From the NCBI GenBank assembly GCA_002693605.1, contig NZQO01000051.1, forward strand, positions 1-16,461: 16,461 nucleotides of DNA, written 5' to 3'. The notes under the pieces were generated by a model. That model saw only the letters and a list, made by a program, of their open reading frames with translations, searched no databases and was not told where the DNA came from. This stretch comes from Flavobacteriaceae bacterium. GTDB lineage: Bacteria > Bacteroidota > Bacteroidia > Flavobacteriales > Flavobacteriaceae. Positions 7,219-14,569 of this stretch are shown piece after piece (position 1 is the first letter of the stretch; the number at the start of each line of letters is the position of its first letter). A program made the translations under genes and the position numbers.

Positions 7219-8104
7219 GATCCGGCCCTTCCGATGCGGGGGGCCCATTCTGAATCAGGCCTTCGATCCGGCGCTTGATTTCCAGCAATTTGTACCCGAG
7301 CAGATATTGTTTTTCCGGTGGCAGCAGCGCAGCCGGCGCGCCGCAGGCCAGCGCATAGGTCGGCGACCCGCTCAGCGACCGGATCGGAACTGACACACCG
7401 TTTATGTCGGTGGTCCAGCTCCGATAGGCGGTGACAAAACCGCGATCCTCGATCTCGTTGAAACCGTCATTGATCCGCTGCAACAAGCGTTCCCAGTTTC
7501 GACCATGTCTTTCGCGCAAGCGGTGATAGATCACATCGCGCTCTTTCTCAGGCAGATGGGCCAACAGGGCAGTGCCTGTCGCGGTTCCGGCCAGAGGCAA
7601 ACGAGAACCGACATCCAGTTTGAGCGTCATCAACGTCGATTTGCTATGACATACCAACACTTCCAGCGCATCAAGCCGGTCCCGCTTTGCCAGCGATGCA
7701 TGCACGTTATAGGCGTCGGCCAGCTCCTGTAGATGGGGCCGCAGCATTTCGCCCAAGGTGAATGGCTGCCGTGCAGCAAAACCAAGCGTCAACACAGGCG
7801 CAGCCAGGCGATACTCTCTTCTGTCCGACGAATAATGGAGGTGCCCTTGGCTTTCCAGGCTGCGCACAAAGCGCGCCACCGTCGGTTTGGGCAAGCCGAC
7901 CGTGTTGGCAATTTCGGAAACCTGCATCCAAGTTTTACTGGCATTGGCAAAGGTTTCCAGAATCATCAGCCCTCGTGCCAGGGCCTTTACGAAATGCCGG
8001 TCTTCGGCCACATGGCCCGCTTCGAAACGCGCGCGGGCTGTGCGGCGTGGCGATTTCGCCGCTTCGTCCAGCCCCGGATCGTCGTTTTGGCTCTGATCGT
8101 CCAT
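7211..8104 (-). CDS. IclR-family transcriptional regulator 1
   Basis: This 297-residue protein has an N-terminal extension of about 35 polar residues, a winged helix-turn-helix (about 38-100, with VSEIANTVGLPKPTVARFVRSL) and a C-terminal IclR ligand-binding domain (about 110-285, with RLPLAGTATGTALLA). The segment DRHFVKALARGLMILETF is typical of IclR proteins of the PcaR/PcaU/PobR type that control aromatic or dicarboxylate pathways. ATG 8104 is chosen because it starts 1 nt after the stop of the upstream IclR gene. Its stop overlaps the start of crotonase 1. It likely senses a pathway acid or CoA ester and binds the operators at 5102-5141 and/or 9763-9793. Which of the two regulators binds is not visible. 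Confidence 0.92.
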   Translation of the reverse strand: MDDQSQNDDPGLDEAAKSPRRTARARFEAGHVAEDRHFVKALARGLMILETFANASKTWMQVSEIANTVGLPKPTVARFVRSLESQGHLHYSSDRREYRLAAPVLTLGFAARQPFTLGEMLRPHLQELADAYNVHASLAKRDRLDALEVLVCHSKSTLMTLKLDVGSRLPLAGTATGTALLAHLPEKERDVIYHRLRERHGRNWERLLQRINDGFNEIEDRGFVTAYRSWTTDINGVSVPIRSLSGSPTYALACGAPAALLPPEKQYLLGYKLLEIKRRIEGLIQNGPPASEGPDHE

Positions 8105-8105
8105 C

Positions 8106-8885
8106 CTAGATCGCCGCTCCGATCTGTTCCATGCGGTCGCTGATGTCACTGGACAGAACCATTAGGTCCGGTCCTAAAGTCTGGATATAGTGGTCGCGGC
8201 TTTGATTGCGCTGACGCGCGCCGCAGTTGACGGCCGCGACAGAATTGCCGCGATTCAGCCAGACCGGCGCGCCGGCGGCATAGATTTCCGGGCGCCAGGC
8301 GCCGAATGACACAGCGAAACCCACTTTTTGTGCCTCCGAAACCTTGTGGCGCAAATCAGTGAGGTCTGCATCCGGGTGCTGCGCTGAAATCTCCGCCAGA
8401 TGGTCGGCCTGTTGCTCGGCGGACAGGGCCGACAGATAGGCCAGACCTATGGCTGACTGATGCATCGGGGCCAACGTGCCGACGCGCAGACGCATCGTGG
8501 CAGTGTGGTCGCCCGCACAATAGCACAAATAGATGATCTGATGACGGTACCCGACCCCCAACGCGACAGACATCTGGTATTTCTCGGCGAAGTCCGACAT
8601 CAGCGGTTCCGCCACCTGCGCCAATGAGAGCGACCGAAGATAGGCATGGCCAAGGTTGGTGACATTGTCATCAAGGTGGTATTTCCCGTACATACCAATT
8701 TGCCGCAGATACCCCATTTTCACCAGCGTATGGCTGAGGCGGGTAACGGTGGCTTTGGACAGGCCGGTGCGCTCGGCGATTTCCTTGTTGCCCATGGGGT
8801 CCTGCCGTGACCGATACGCCTGCAATATAGCAAGCCCGCGGGTGAGGGAGAGGATTTCTGTCGGCGTACCGCTTTTGCTGGACAT
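8106..8885 (-). CDS. IclR-family transcriptional regulator 2
   Basis: This 259-residue protein has a winged helix-turn-helix at about 10-72 (NKEIAERTGLSKATVTRLSHTL) and an IclR effector domain at about 85-250 (RLRVGTLAPMHQSAIGLAYLSAL). It has no N-terminal extension and is clearly diverged from its neighbour regulator, so a recent tandem duplication is unlikely. ATG 8885 has GAGGAAAG about 12 nt upstream. It lies 17 nt after crotonase 2 and 1 nt before regulator 1 in one leftward operon. It may share or compete for the two operators, or have a different target. Confidence 0.92.
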   Translation of the reverse strand: MSSKSGTPTEILSLTRGLAILQAYRSRQDPMGNKEIAERTGLSKATVTRLSHTLVKMGYLRQIGMYGKYHLDDNVTNLGHAYLRSLSLAQVAEPLMSDFAEKYQMSVALGVGYRHQIIYLCYCAGDHTATMRLRVGTLAPMHQSAIGLAYLSALSAEQQADHLAEISAQHPDADLTDLRHKVSEAQKVGFAVSFGAWRPEIYAAGAPVWLNRGNSVAAVNCGARQRNQSRDHYIQTLGPDLMVLSSDISDRMEQIGAAI

Positions 8886-8902
8886 AGGGTATTGATCTTT
8901 CC

Positions 8903-9688
8903 TCAGCGCCCCTGCCAGACGGGCGCGCGTTTCTCTGCAAAGGCACGGGGGCCTTCCTGTGCATCTTCGCTCGCATAAACGGTTTCGTAAATGCGTTCAG
9001 CCTCTCGCAGGCCGGCCTCACAGCCCAGCGACATGGCTTTGACCGTCGCTTCCTTGGCGGCATTGACCGACAAGGGGGCATTGGACGCAATCGTCCGTGC
9101 CAGAGCATAGGCCCTGTCCATGACCCCGTCTGCAGTGTCTTCAACGTAATTGACAAACCCCAGGTCATGGAACCTTTCCACCGGGTGCGACTCCCCCGTC
9201 AGCAAGATCTCCATCGCAAAGGGCAACGGCAATTGCCACAGGATCGGCACGGCCCAGGGCGAACCGCGTCCCCGTTTGACCTCTGTCACGCCGCCGGTTG
9301 TTCCAGCCAGTCCGACACGAATATCGGAATTCAACATCAGCATGAAACCACCCGCTGCAAAATGCCCGGTCATTGCGGCAATGATCGGCGCTTTCACTTT
9401 GCGCATTCGCTGGTGAAACGGGTCCTGGATAAGATCCAGAATGTCGCGGTTCGAATCCCGCTTGATCTCATTCGCTTCCTTTAAGTCCATGCCGGCGCAG
9501 AACGTGCCGCATCGGGCAGAGGTCAGGACAACCGCGCGCACCGAAGGGTCCGCATCGATCAGTTCCCAGGTTTCAAAAAGCCCGTTTGCCGCCGCCACTG
9601 ACAAGGCGTTGCGCCGTTCCGGGCGGTTGATCGAAACGGTGGCCACATGGTCGCAGATCCCAAGGGTGACGACATCTTGCTGGGTCAT
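8903..9688 (-). CDS. enoyl-CoA hydratase/isomerase family protein (crotonase 2)
   Basis: This 261-residue crotonase-fold protein has NRPERRNALS (21-30), the first oxyanion-hole segment CAGMDLKE (64-71) and the second at about 109-116 (GHFAAGGF). The first catalytic Glu position is Met (M116), while the second Glu is retained (E136 in VTEVKRGRG). Single-Glu crotonases include several hydratases with unusual substrates and non-hydratases, so the reaction is open; hydration of a glutaconyl-type CoA (AtuE/LiuC role) fits the neighbouring carboxylase. GGAAAG precedes ATG 9688 at a good distance. It is the first gene of the leftward operon, 74 nt from the operator at 9763-9793. Confidence 0.88.
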   Translation of the reverse strand: MTQQDVVTLGICDHVATVSINRPERRNALSVAAANGLFETWELIDADPSVRAVVLTSARCGTFCAGMDLKEANEIKRDSNRDILDLIQDPFHQRMRKVKAPIIAAMTGHFAAGGFMLMLNSDIRVGLAGTTGGVTEVKRGRGSPWAVPILWQLPLPFAMEILLTGESHPVERFHDLGFVNYVEDTADGVMDRAYALARTIASNAPLSVNAAKEATVKAMSLGCEAGLREAERIYETVYASEDAQEGPRAFAEKRAPVWQGR

Positions 9689-9762
9689 TGTATCTTTCCG
9701 GAATTTTCAGCTTTGCAAATCATTAAACGCGGGCTGTTCACGCTCAAGAAAAATGAACTCTG

Positions 9763-9793
9763 ATTCCGCATAGTAATTTATCGCTATGCGAAA
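9763..9793. promoter_or_regulatory. operator, second copy of the inverted-repeat site
   Basis: ATTCCGCATAG (9763-9773) and CGCTATGCGAAA (9782-9793) form an inverted repeat. The right arm with its flank, CGCTATGCGAAACCAAAA (9782-9799), is identical over 18 nt to 5130-5147. The left arm is imperfect. The arm centres are 15 nt apart, versus 25 nt at the other operator. It is the probable target of one or both local IclR regulators. Confidence 0.72.
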
Positions 9794-9797
9794 CCAA
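9770..9797 (-). promoter_or_regulatory. candidate leftward promoter overlapping the operator
   Basis: On the minus strand, TTGGTT (9797-9792) and TACTAT (9775-9770, five of six matches to TATAAT) are separated by 16 nt. The operator arms fill the spacer and the -10 box, so a bound regulator would block this promoter. The -35 box is weak. Confidence 0.35.
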
Positions 9798-9923
9798 AAA
9801 TCAGGAATGTTGAGAGTCGATTCTGATTCGTAGCAAGTAACAGTGGCTGCGATCGGCCTTGCTGTCCGAAATCGCAGGGTCGCGAGGAGGAAGCGCGACA
9901 CGGCCCAACAAGGAGGACACCCG

Positions 9924-10871
9924 ATGAGATTACCATTGAGCAAGACTCTGTGCGCAGTTGCGATTGGCGCGGCATCGACATGGTCGGTAGCGGCCAAAGC
10001 AGAAACCCTGAGCCTTGGCGCGACAAATGCGACGTCAAGCCATTACCAGATCGCAGTTGCCATGGCGAAAGCGATTGAAACCGGGAATGACGGCACAACG
10101 GTCACGGTTGTGGAAACCGGTGCCAGCGTCGACAACCTCAAACGTTTGACACGGGGCGAAATCGACCTTGGGCTGGTGGCCGGGGATGTGTTCATCCAGG
10201 CCCTGACCGGCACTGGACAGTTCGAAGGTCATGCAATTGATGACCTGGTGGCGCTGTATCCTTACAGTACCTCCATCATCAATGTTGCTGTGCGCGCCGA
10301 CAGTGGCATCACCAGCCTGCAAGAGCTGGGCGGCAAGAATTTCGCACCCGGCATTCGCGGCAGCGGCGGCGAAGCATTGATTTCCGCCGCCTTCAACCTG
10401 TTTGAAATCGAACCGAACTACATTTTTGGAACGGTCACCGATGCCACAGAGGGCGTCAAGAATGGTCAGCTGGTCGGGTACAGCAAATATGCAGCGGCCG
10501 GCCGTGTTGATGCGGCCCTTCAGGAACTGATGACATCGGTGGACATGCGGTTGCTGGGCTTCACCGAGGAACAGCAGGCGCTAATCCGGAAGAACATCGC
10601 CGGTGTCGGGTTCGCCCAAATTCCCGCCGGGTTCATTGACGGCAACGATGCCTTCGCCACGCCCGCCGTTCCCATCGTCTATGCCACGCGCAAGTCTCTG
10701 ATGGACGACGCAACGGCGGAAAAGATTGCCCGCGGCATTGGCGAGAACACGGACATCCTGATCGAGACCTGGCCGCAACTGGCGGGCTATGATTTCCGTG
10801 CTTCGATCCTGGAAACCCTGGACATCGGGATCGCGGTCCACCCCGGCGCCCTGTCCTATTGGGAACAATAA
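9924..10871 (+). CDS. TAXI-family TRAP transporter substrate-binding protein
   Basis: This 315-residue periplasmic solute receptor of the TAXI subgroup delivers its ligand to the membrane permease encoded next. A signal peptide is visible: MRLPLSK, a hydrophobic stretch to about 23, and a likely cleavage after AKA-26. Family features include the N-terminal SHYQIAVAMAKAI (about 38-50), VVETGASVDNLKRLTRGEIDLGLV, and the central GIRGSGGEAL segment. ATG 9924 has a perfect AGGAGG 7 nt upstream and starts directly at the signal peptide. TAXI receptors bind mostly organic acids or amino acids; here the ligand is probably the acid degraded by the island, but this is inference. It is the first gene of the rightward operon. 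Confidence 0.92.
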   Translation: MRLPLSKTLCAVAIGAASTWSVAAKAETLSLGATNATSSHYQIAVAMAKAIETGNDGTTVTVVETGASVDNLKRLTRGEIDLGLVAGDVFIQALTGTGQFEGHAIDDLVALYPYSTSIINVAVRADSGITSLQELGGKNFAPGIRGSGGEALISAAFNLFEIEPNYIFGTVTDATEGVKNGQLVGYSKYAAAGRVDAALQELMTSVDMRLLGFTEEQQALIRKNIAGVGFAQIPAGFIDGNDAFATPAVPIVYATRKSLMDDATAEKIARGIGENTDILIETWPQLAGYDFRASILETLDIGIAVHPGALSYWEQ

Positions 10872-10924
10872 GCGCTGCCAATGCACGTCACCTTGACCTG
10901 AAACTATGGAAGATGGCTGGTGCT

Positions 10925-12868
10925 ATGTCCTATTCTGATGCCAACACTGCTACGACCCGAACGAATCCCGTTCTTGCGGCGATACTGATCGGTTATTCCT
11001 TTTTCGAGATCGCGACCGCCTTCTTCGGCATGCTCGAACCGCTGATCCAGCGCAGCTTGTTTCTCGGGATCGGTCTGGGGTCGGTCTTCTCTCTGGAATT
11101 TACAAAATCCAGTCGCCCGGCGCGCTGGCTCTTTTTGGCTCTTGCCGTACTGGGTTACTACACGGGCCTGCATGTCGCGCTGGCGAATGAGCGGATCTCG
11201 AATTTCATGAACGACCTGACGGCGCTGGATAAGGCGTTGGGGCTTGCCGCCATCCTGCTGGTGCTGGAGGCCGCGCGACGCACGATCGGGGCATTTCTGC
11301 CCGCACTCGCCGTGATCGGACTAAGCTACTACTACTTCGGGCATGAGCTGATCGAAGGCCCGTGGCAGCCACCGCGCGTGTCGTTCCTGACCATGGTGGA
11401 AACCTATTACGCATCGACCGAGACACTGTTCGGCTACATGACCGATCTCGGGACGCGTGTGATTGCTATTTACATCATCCTCGGGGCGCTATTGCTCAGC
11501 ACCGGCGCCACGGATCTTTTTGTAAAGCTGGCAACGCGGATTGCCGGCCGGTCCTATGGCGGGCAGGCAAAGGTTTGCACGGCCTCTTCGGCGCTGTTCG
11601 GCACTGTGACCGGCTCTGCTGTGGCAAATGTCATGGCAATGGGGCAGGTCACAATCCCCACGATGCGCCGGGCGGGCTATTCCCGAGGATATGCTGCGGC
11701 TGTCGAAGCGGTGTCCTCTGCCGGTGGGCAGATCATGCCGCCCGTCATGGGGGCCGGGGCCTTTATCATGGCCGAAATCCTGGGCATTCCCTATTCGCAG
11801 ATCGTCGTCGCCGCGATCCTGCCTGCCCTGTTTTTCTTTCTCACCGTCTGGCTGAGCGTGGGTTTCTACGCGCGCCGCCGGGGGATTGCCCCGCTCACCA
11901 AAGAAGAGCTTCCCCCCCTGAGTGAGATCTTTGATCCATACACGTCGCTGCCCTTGTATCTGCCCCTTCTCACGATGGTCACGCTTCTGGCGATGAACTA
12001 TACGCCAACGCTTGCCGGGGCTTCGGCGGTGGGCATGCTGCTGGTCAGCCAACTGGTTCTGCGGGTGCTTCGCTGCCTTGTTCAGGGGCACAGCGCCGAG
12101 ATTCCCGCCACGCTGGCCACGCTGACCCGTCAGATCCTGGGCGGCCTTTACGACGCCGGACGCGCCGTGGCGATGATTGCCGTGTTGCTGGCCTGCGCCG
12201 CGATTGTGGTCAAGGTTCTGCTGACCACCGGTATCGGCGCCAAGGTGGCGGGCAGCATCATGTCGGTCTCAGGTGGCAGCCTGATCCTCGTGCTGATCCT
12301 GACAGCGATCCTGGCGATTTTGTTGGGCATGGATGTACCGACCACAGCGTCTTACATCCTTGCCTCTGCCGTCGCCGCGCCGATCCTGATTACCTTTGGC
12401 ATTGCTCCGCTTAACGCGCACTTGTTCATTTTTTACTTTGCGATCATGTCGGCGATCACACCACCGGTCTGCGCATCCGTCTTTGCAGCCGCCTCTATCG
12501 CAGAGATCAATTTCTGGAAGGTTGCGGGCCATGCCATCATCATGGCGGTCGGACTCTACCTGATCCCCTTTCTGTTCATCTTTCGACCCGGCGTTCTGAT
12601 GGACGGAACGCCGACAGAGATATTGCGGGACAGCTTCCTGTCTGCGGCCGCGATCCTGGCCATCACTGCATCGTCGTCCGGCTTTCTGCTGGCACCACTC
12701 AGTTGGGTTGCGCGCCTTGTGCTCTATCTTGCCGCTGCCTGCCTTTTCTACATCGAAATCTGGAGCAGTTGCCTCGGGCTTGGGCTGATCGTGGCGGTGG
12801 CACTGCACAACCGGTTTGCAGCCGACAGAGGGCTTTCGGTTCCGACGCCAAAGCAATCAACACCGTGA
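10925..12868 (+). CDS. TRAP transporter permease, fused small and large membrane subunits (TAXI type)
   Basis: This integral membrane protein of about 647 residues has many hydrophobic segments over its whole length. The N-terminal part (to about 175) corresponds to the small DctQ-like subunit, and the rest to the DctM-like large subunit that moves substrate with Na+. Family signatures are FGTVTGSAVANVMAMG (225-240) and SAGGQIMPPVMGAGAF (265-280), with a second pseudo-repeat MDVPTTASYILAS. ATG 10925 is preferred (GGAAG 12 nt upstream). ATG 10913 in the same frame is possible but has the purine run directly against it. The gene follows the binding protein by 53 nt and ends 17 nt before the AtuA gene. 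Confidence 0.92.
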   Translation: MSYSDANTATTRTNPVLAAILIGYSFFEIATAFFGMLEPLIQRSLFLGIGLGSVFSLEFTKSSRPARWLFLALAVLGYYTGLHVALANERISNFMNDLTALDKALGLAAILLVLEAARRTIGAFLPALAVIGLSYYYFGHELIEGPWQPPRVSFLTMVETYYASTETLFGYMTDLGTRVIAIYIILGALLLSTGATDLFVKLATRIAGRSYGGQAKVCTASSALFGTVTGSAVANVMAMGQVTIPTMRRAGYSRGYAAAVEAVSSAGGQIMPPVMGAGAFIMAEILGIPYSQIVVAAILPALFFFLTVWLSVGFYARRRGIAPLTKEELPPLSEIFDPYTSLPLYLPLLTMVTLLAMNYTPTLAGASAVGMLLVSQLVLRVLRCLVQGHSAEIPATLATLTRQILGGLYDAGRAVAMIAVLLACAAIVVKVLLTTGIGAKVAGSIMSVSGGSLILVLILTAILAILLGMDVPTTASYILASAVAAPILITFGIAPLNAHLFIFYFAIMSAITPPVCASVFAAASIAEINFWKVAGHAIIMAVGLYLIPFLFIFRPGVLMDGTPTEILRDSFLSAAAILAITASSSGFLLAPLSWVARLVLYLAAACLFYIEIWSSCLGLGLIVAVALHNRFAADRGLSVPTPKQSTP

Positions 12869-12885
12869 ATCAGAGGACAAGACTT

Positions 12886-14250
12886 ATGGGCAAGAAAATA
12901 CGGCTTGGCGCCGGCTCGGGCTTTTGGGGCGATGCGCTCGATCCGGCCATCGAGCTGCTCGAACATGGCAATATCGACTACCTTTCGATGGATTATCTGG
13001 CCGAACTGACCATGGCCCTGCTGCAACGATTGCGGTCCCGCAATCCGGATGCCGGCTATGTGCCGGATCTGGAATCCCACATGCGGGCGTTGCTGCCATT
13101 GGCCCGCGAAAAAGGGACCAGACTTATTTGCAACGGTGGCGGCACAAACCCCGAAGGGGCGGCCGAGGCGATCAGGAAACTGGCGCAGGAGCTTGGCCTC
13201 AAGGGGTTGCGTGTGGCGGCTGTCAGCGGTGACAACATTCTGGACCGGGTCGATGAACTGGTCGCAACCGGCTGCGACTTGACCAACATGGACACGGGCG
13301 ACAGCAACTTTTCCGGCATACGGGACCGGGTTGTTGCAGCCAGCGTCTACACCGGGGCCGAAGGCATCATCGAGGCACTGGCCAACGGCGCGGATGTCGT
13401 GATTGCGGGTCGGGTGTCCGACAATGCGCTGTATGTCGGGCCAGTGATGCATGAACTGGGGCTGGATTTTACCCCGGCCAATGCGGACATGATCGCCTCT
13501 GCCATTACCATCGGCCATATCGTAGAATGCGCCGCCGGCGCCACTGGCGGCATGTCCTCCCGCTTTGACGAAATGCCCCATATGGGCTGCGTCGGCTTTC
13601 CGATTGCGGAGTTTCACGAGGATGGTACCGCCATCATCACCAAGGTCAAAGGCAGCGGTGGGGCGGTCGATCAGTTCACAGTGAAAGAGCACCTCGTCTA
13701 CGAAATCGGCAATCCTTCGGAATACCTGATGCCCGATGGTGTTGCCGATTTCACCCGGCTGTCCATAGAGGAACTCGGCCAAGACCGCGTGCGCGTCAGT
13801 GGCATGGGAGGGCACGGGCGGCCTGAAACGCTCAAACTCGTGGTGGGATATGAGGATGGCTGGATCGGAGAGGGGATGCTGTTTTTCCCCTGGCCGCAAG
13901 CCTTGCAGCGCGCAGAAAAGGCTAAGGAAACCCTTTTGGCCCGATTTGATCGCCTGGCGCTGAAAGCCGATGCAATCCACTTTGACTATGTCGGTGTGAA
14001 TATGCTGCACGGGCCCGCCTCGCCGATGCCTGACTATGATCCGGCCGAAATCGGCCTGCGCGTGGCCGTTCATACCAAAACCCGCGCAGAGGCCGAAAAA
14101 GTGCGCCGCGCCTGTGCGCAGCTTTGGATCATGGGCCCGGGTGGGACATCCTTTGGCACCCCGATGAAACCGCGCCCTGTTGTCGGTTCATGGCCAACGC
14201 TGATCCCGCGGACCTTCATTGAGCAAACTGTCGAAATTCTGGAGGCATGA
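12886..14250 (+). CDS. atuA: AtuA-family protein (DUF1446), acyclic terpene utilisation type
   Basis: This 454-residue protein matches the AtuA/DUF1446 family: GAGSGFWGD (8-16), DYLSMDYLAELTMALLQR (31-48), NGGGTNP (83-89), GRVSDNAL (175-182), HIVECAAGATGG (211-222) and KGSGGAVD (255-262). Family members occur with geranyl- or methylcrotonyl-CoA carboxylases, and AtuA is needed for citronellol/geraniol growth in Pseudomonas, but its reaction is not established. ATG 12886 has GAGG 9 nt upstream, and the family match begins there; the upstream part of the frame overlaps the TRAP permease. It lies 17 nt after the permease and 2 nt before the small AtuA-like gene. The long antisense frame over it is a GC-rich shadow. 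Confidence 0.9.
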   Translation: MGKKIRLGAGSGFWGDALDPAIELLEHGNIDYLSMDYLAELTMALLQRLRSRNPDAGYVPDLESHMRALLPLAREKGTRLICNGGGTNPEGAAEAIRKLAQELGLKGLRVAAVSGDNILDRVDELVATGCDLTNMDTGDSNFSGIRDRVVAASVYTGAEGIIEALANGADVVIAGRVSDNALYVGPVMHELGLDFTPANADMIASAITIGHIVECAAGATGGMSSRFDEMPHMGCVGFPIAEFHEDGTAIITKVKGSGGAVDQFTVKEHLVYEIGNPSEYLMPDGVADFTRLSIEELGQDRVRVSGMGGHGRPETLKLVVGYEDGWIGEGMLFFPWPQALQRAEKAKETLLARFDRLALKADAIHFDYVGVNMLHGPASPMPDYDPAEIGLRVAVHTKTRAEAEKVRRACAQLWIMGPGGTSFGTPMKPRPVVGSWPTLIPRTFIEQTVEILEA

Positions 14251-14252
14251 CA

Positions 14253-14564
14253 ATGCAGGCTCTCGATACAATTGCCTATGTCCGTTCTGGTGACAAAGGC
14301 GATGTCATCTCGATCGGTGTCATTGCCAAATCGCCCGACCTGTACCCCAAACTGGTGAATTCAGTGACCCAAGACAGCGTCAAGGCTCTGTTCGGCGATT
14401 GGGTGAAGGGCGACGTGGAAATCTATCCAATGGAGAACATTCACGCGCTTGCAGTCATCATGCGGCGTGCCTTGGGGGGCGGCGCGACGCGGACCCTGCG
14501 GCTGGATCAAACCGGCAAAGCCATGGGGAATGGCATTCTGCGCCTTCCCGTGAAATCGAACTGA
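14253..14564 (+). CDS. small AtuA C-terminal-like (ferredoxin-fold) protein
   Basis: This 103-residue protein has IAYVRSGDKGDVISIGVIAK near the N-terminus and the ending RRALGGGATRTLRLDQTGKAMGNGILRLPV. This matches the small domain found fused to the C-terminus of longer AtuA proteins and, in many other genomes, encoded as a separate gene after atuA. ATG 14253 is chosen because GGAGG (14241-14245) lies 7 nt upstream; ATG 14247 overlaps the atuA stop but is only 1 nt from that site. It probably forms a complex with the AtuA protein. It ends 5 nt before the carboxylase beta start. Confidence 0.85.
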   Translation: MQALDTIAYVRSGDKGDVISIGVIAKSPDLYPKLVNSVTQDSVKALFGDWVKGDVEIYPMENIHALAVIMRRALGGGATRTLRLDQTGKAMGNGILRLPVKSN

Positions 14565-14569
14565 GACCC

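Larger units (their letters stand above)
9689..9923. promoter_or_regulatory. divergent control region between crotonase 2 operon and TRAP/AtuA operon
   Basis: This 235-nt non-coding gap contains the inverted-repeat operator at 9763-9793. On the right side it has TTGAGA followed by weak -10 candidates about 9810-9840, and the AGGAGG of the TRAP binding-protein gene at 9911-9916. It controls the two largest transcription units of the island. Confidence 0.65.

Noticed and set aside
12703..12885. Longer N-terminus of AtuA
   Set aside because: It overlaps the TRAP permease coding sequence, and family similarity begins at the ATG at 12886 with its own ribosome binding site.
12748..14073. Open frame of 441 codons on the minus strand
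   Set aside because: It is antisense to the well-supported atuA gene and has no family motif. Long antisense frames are common in GC-rich genes with strong codon bias.
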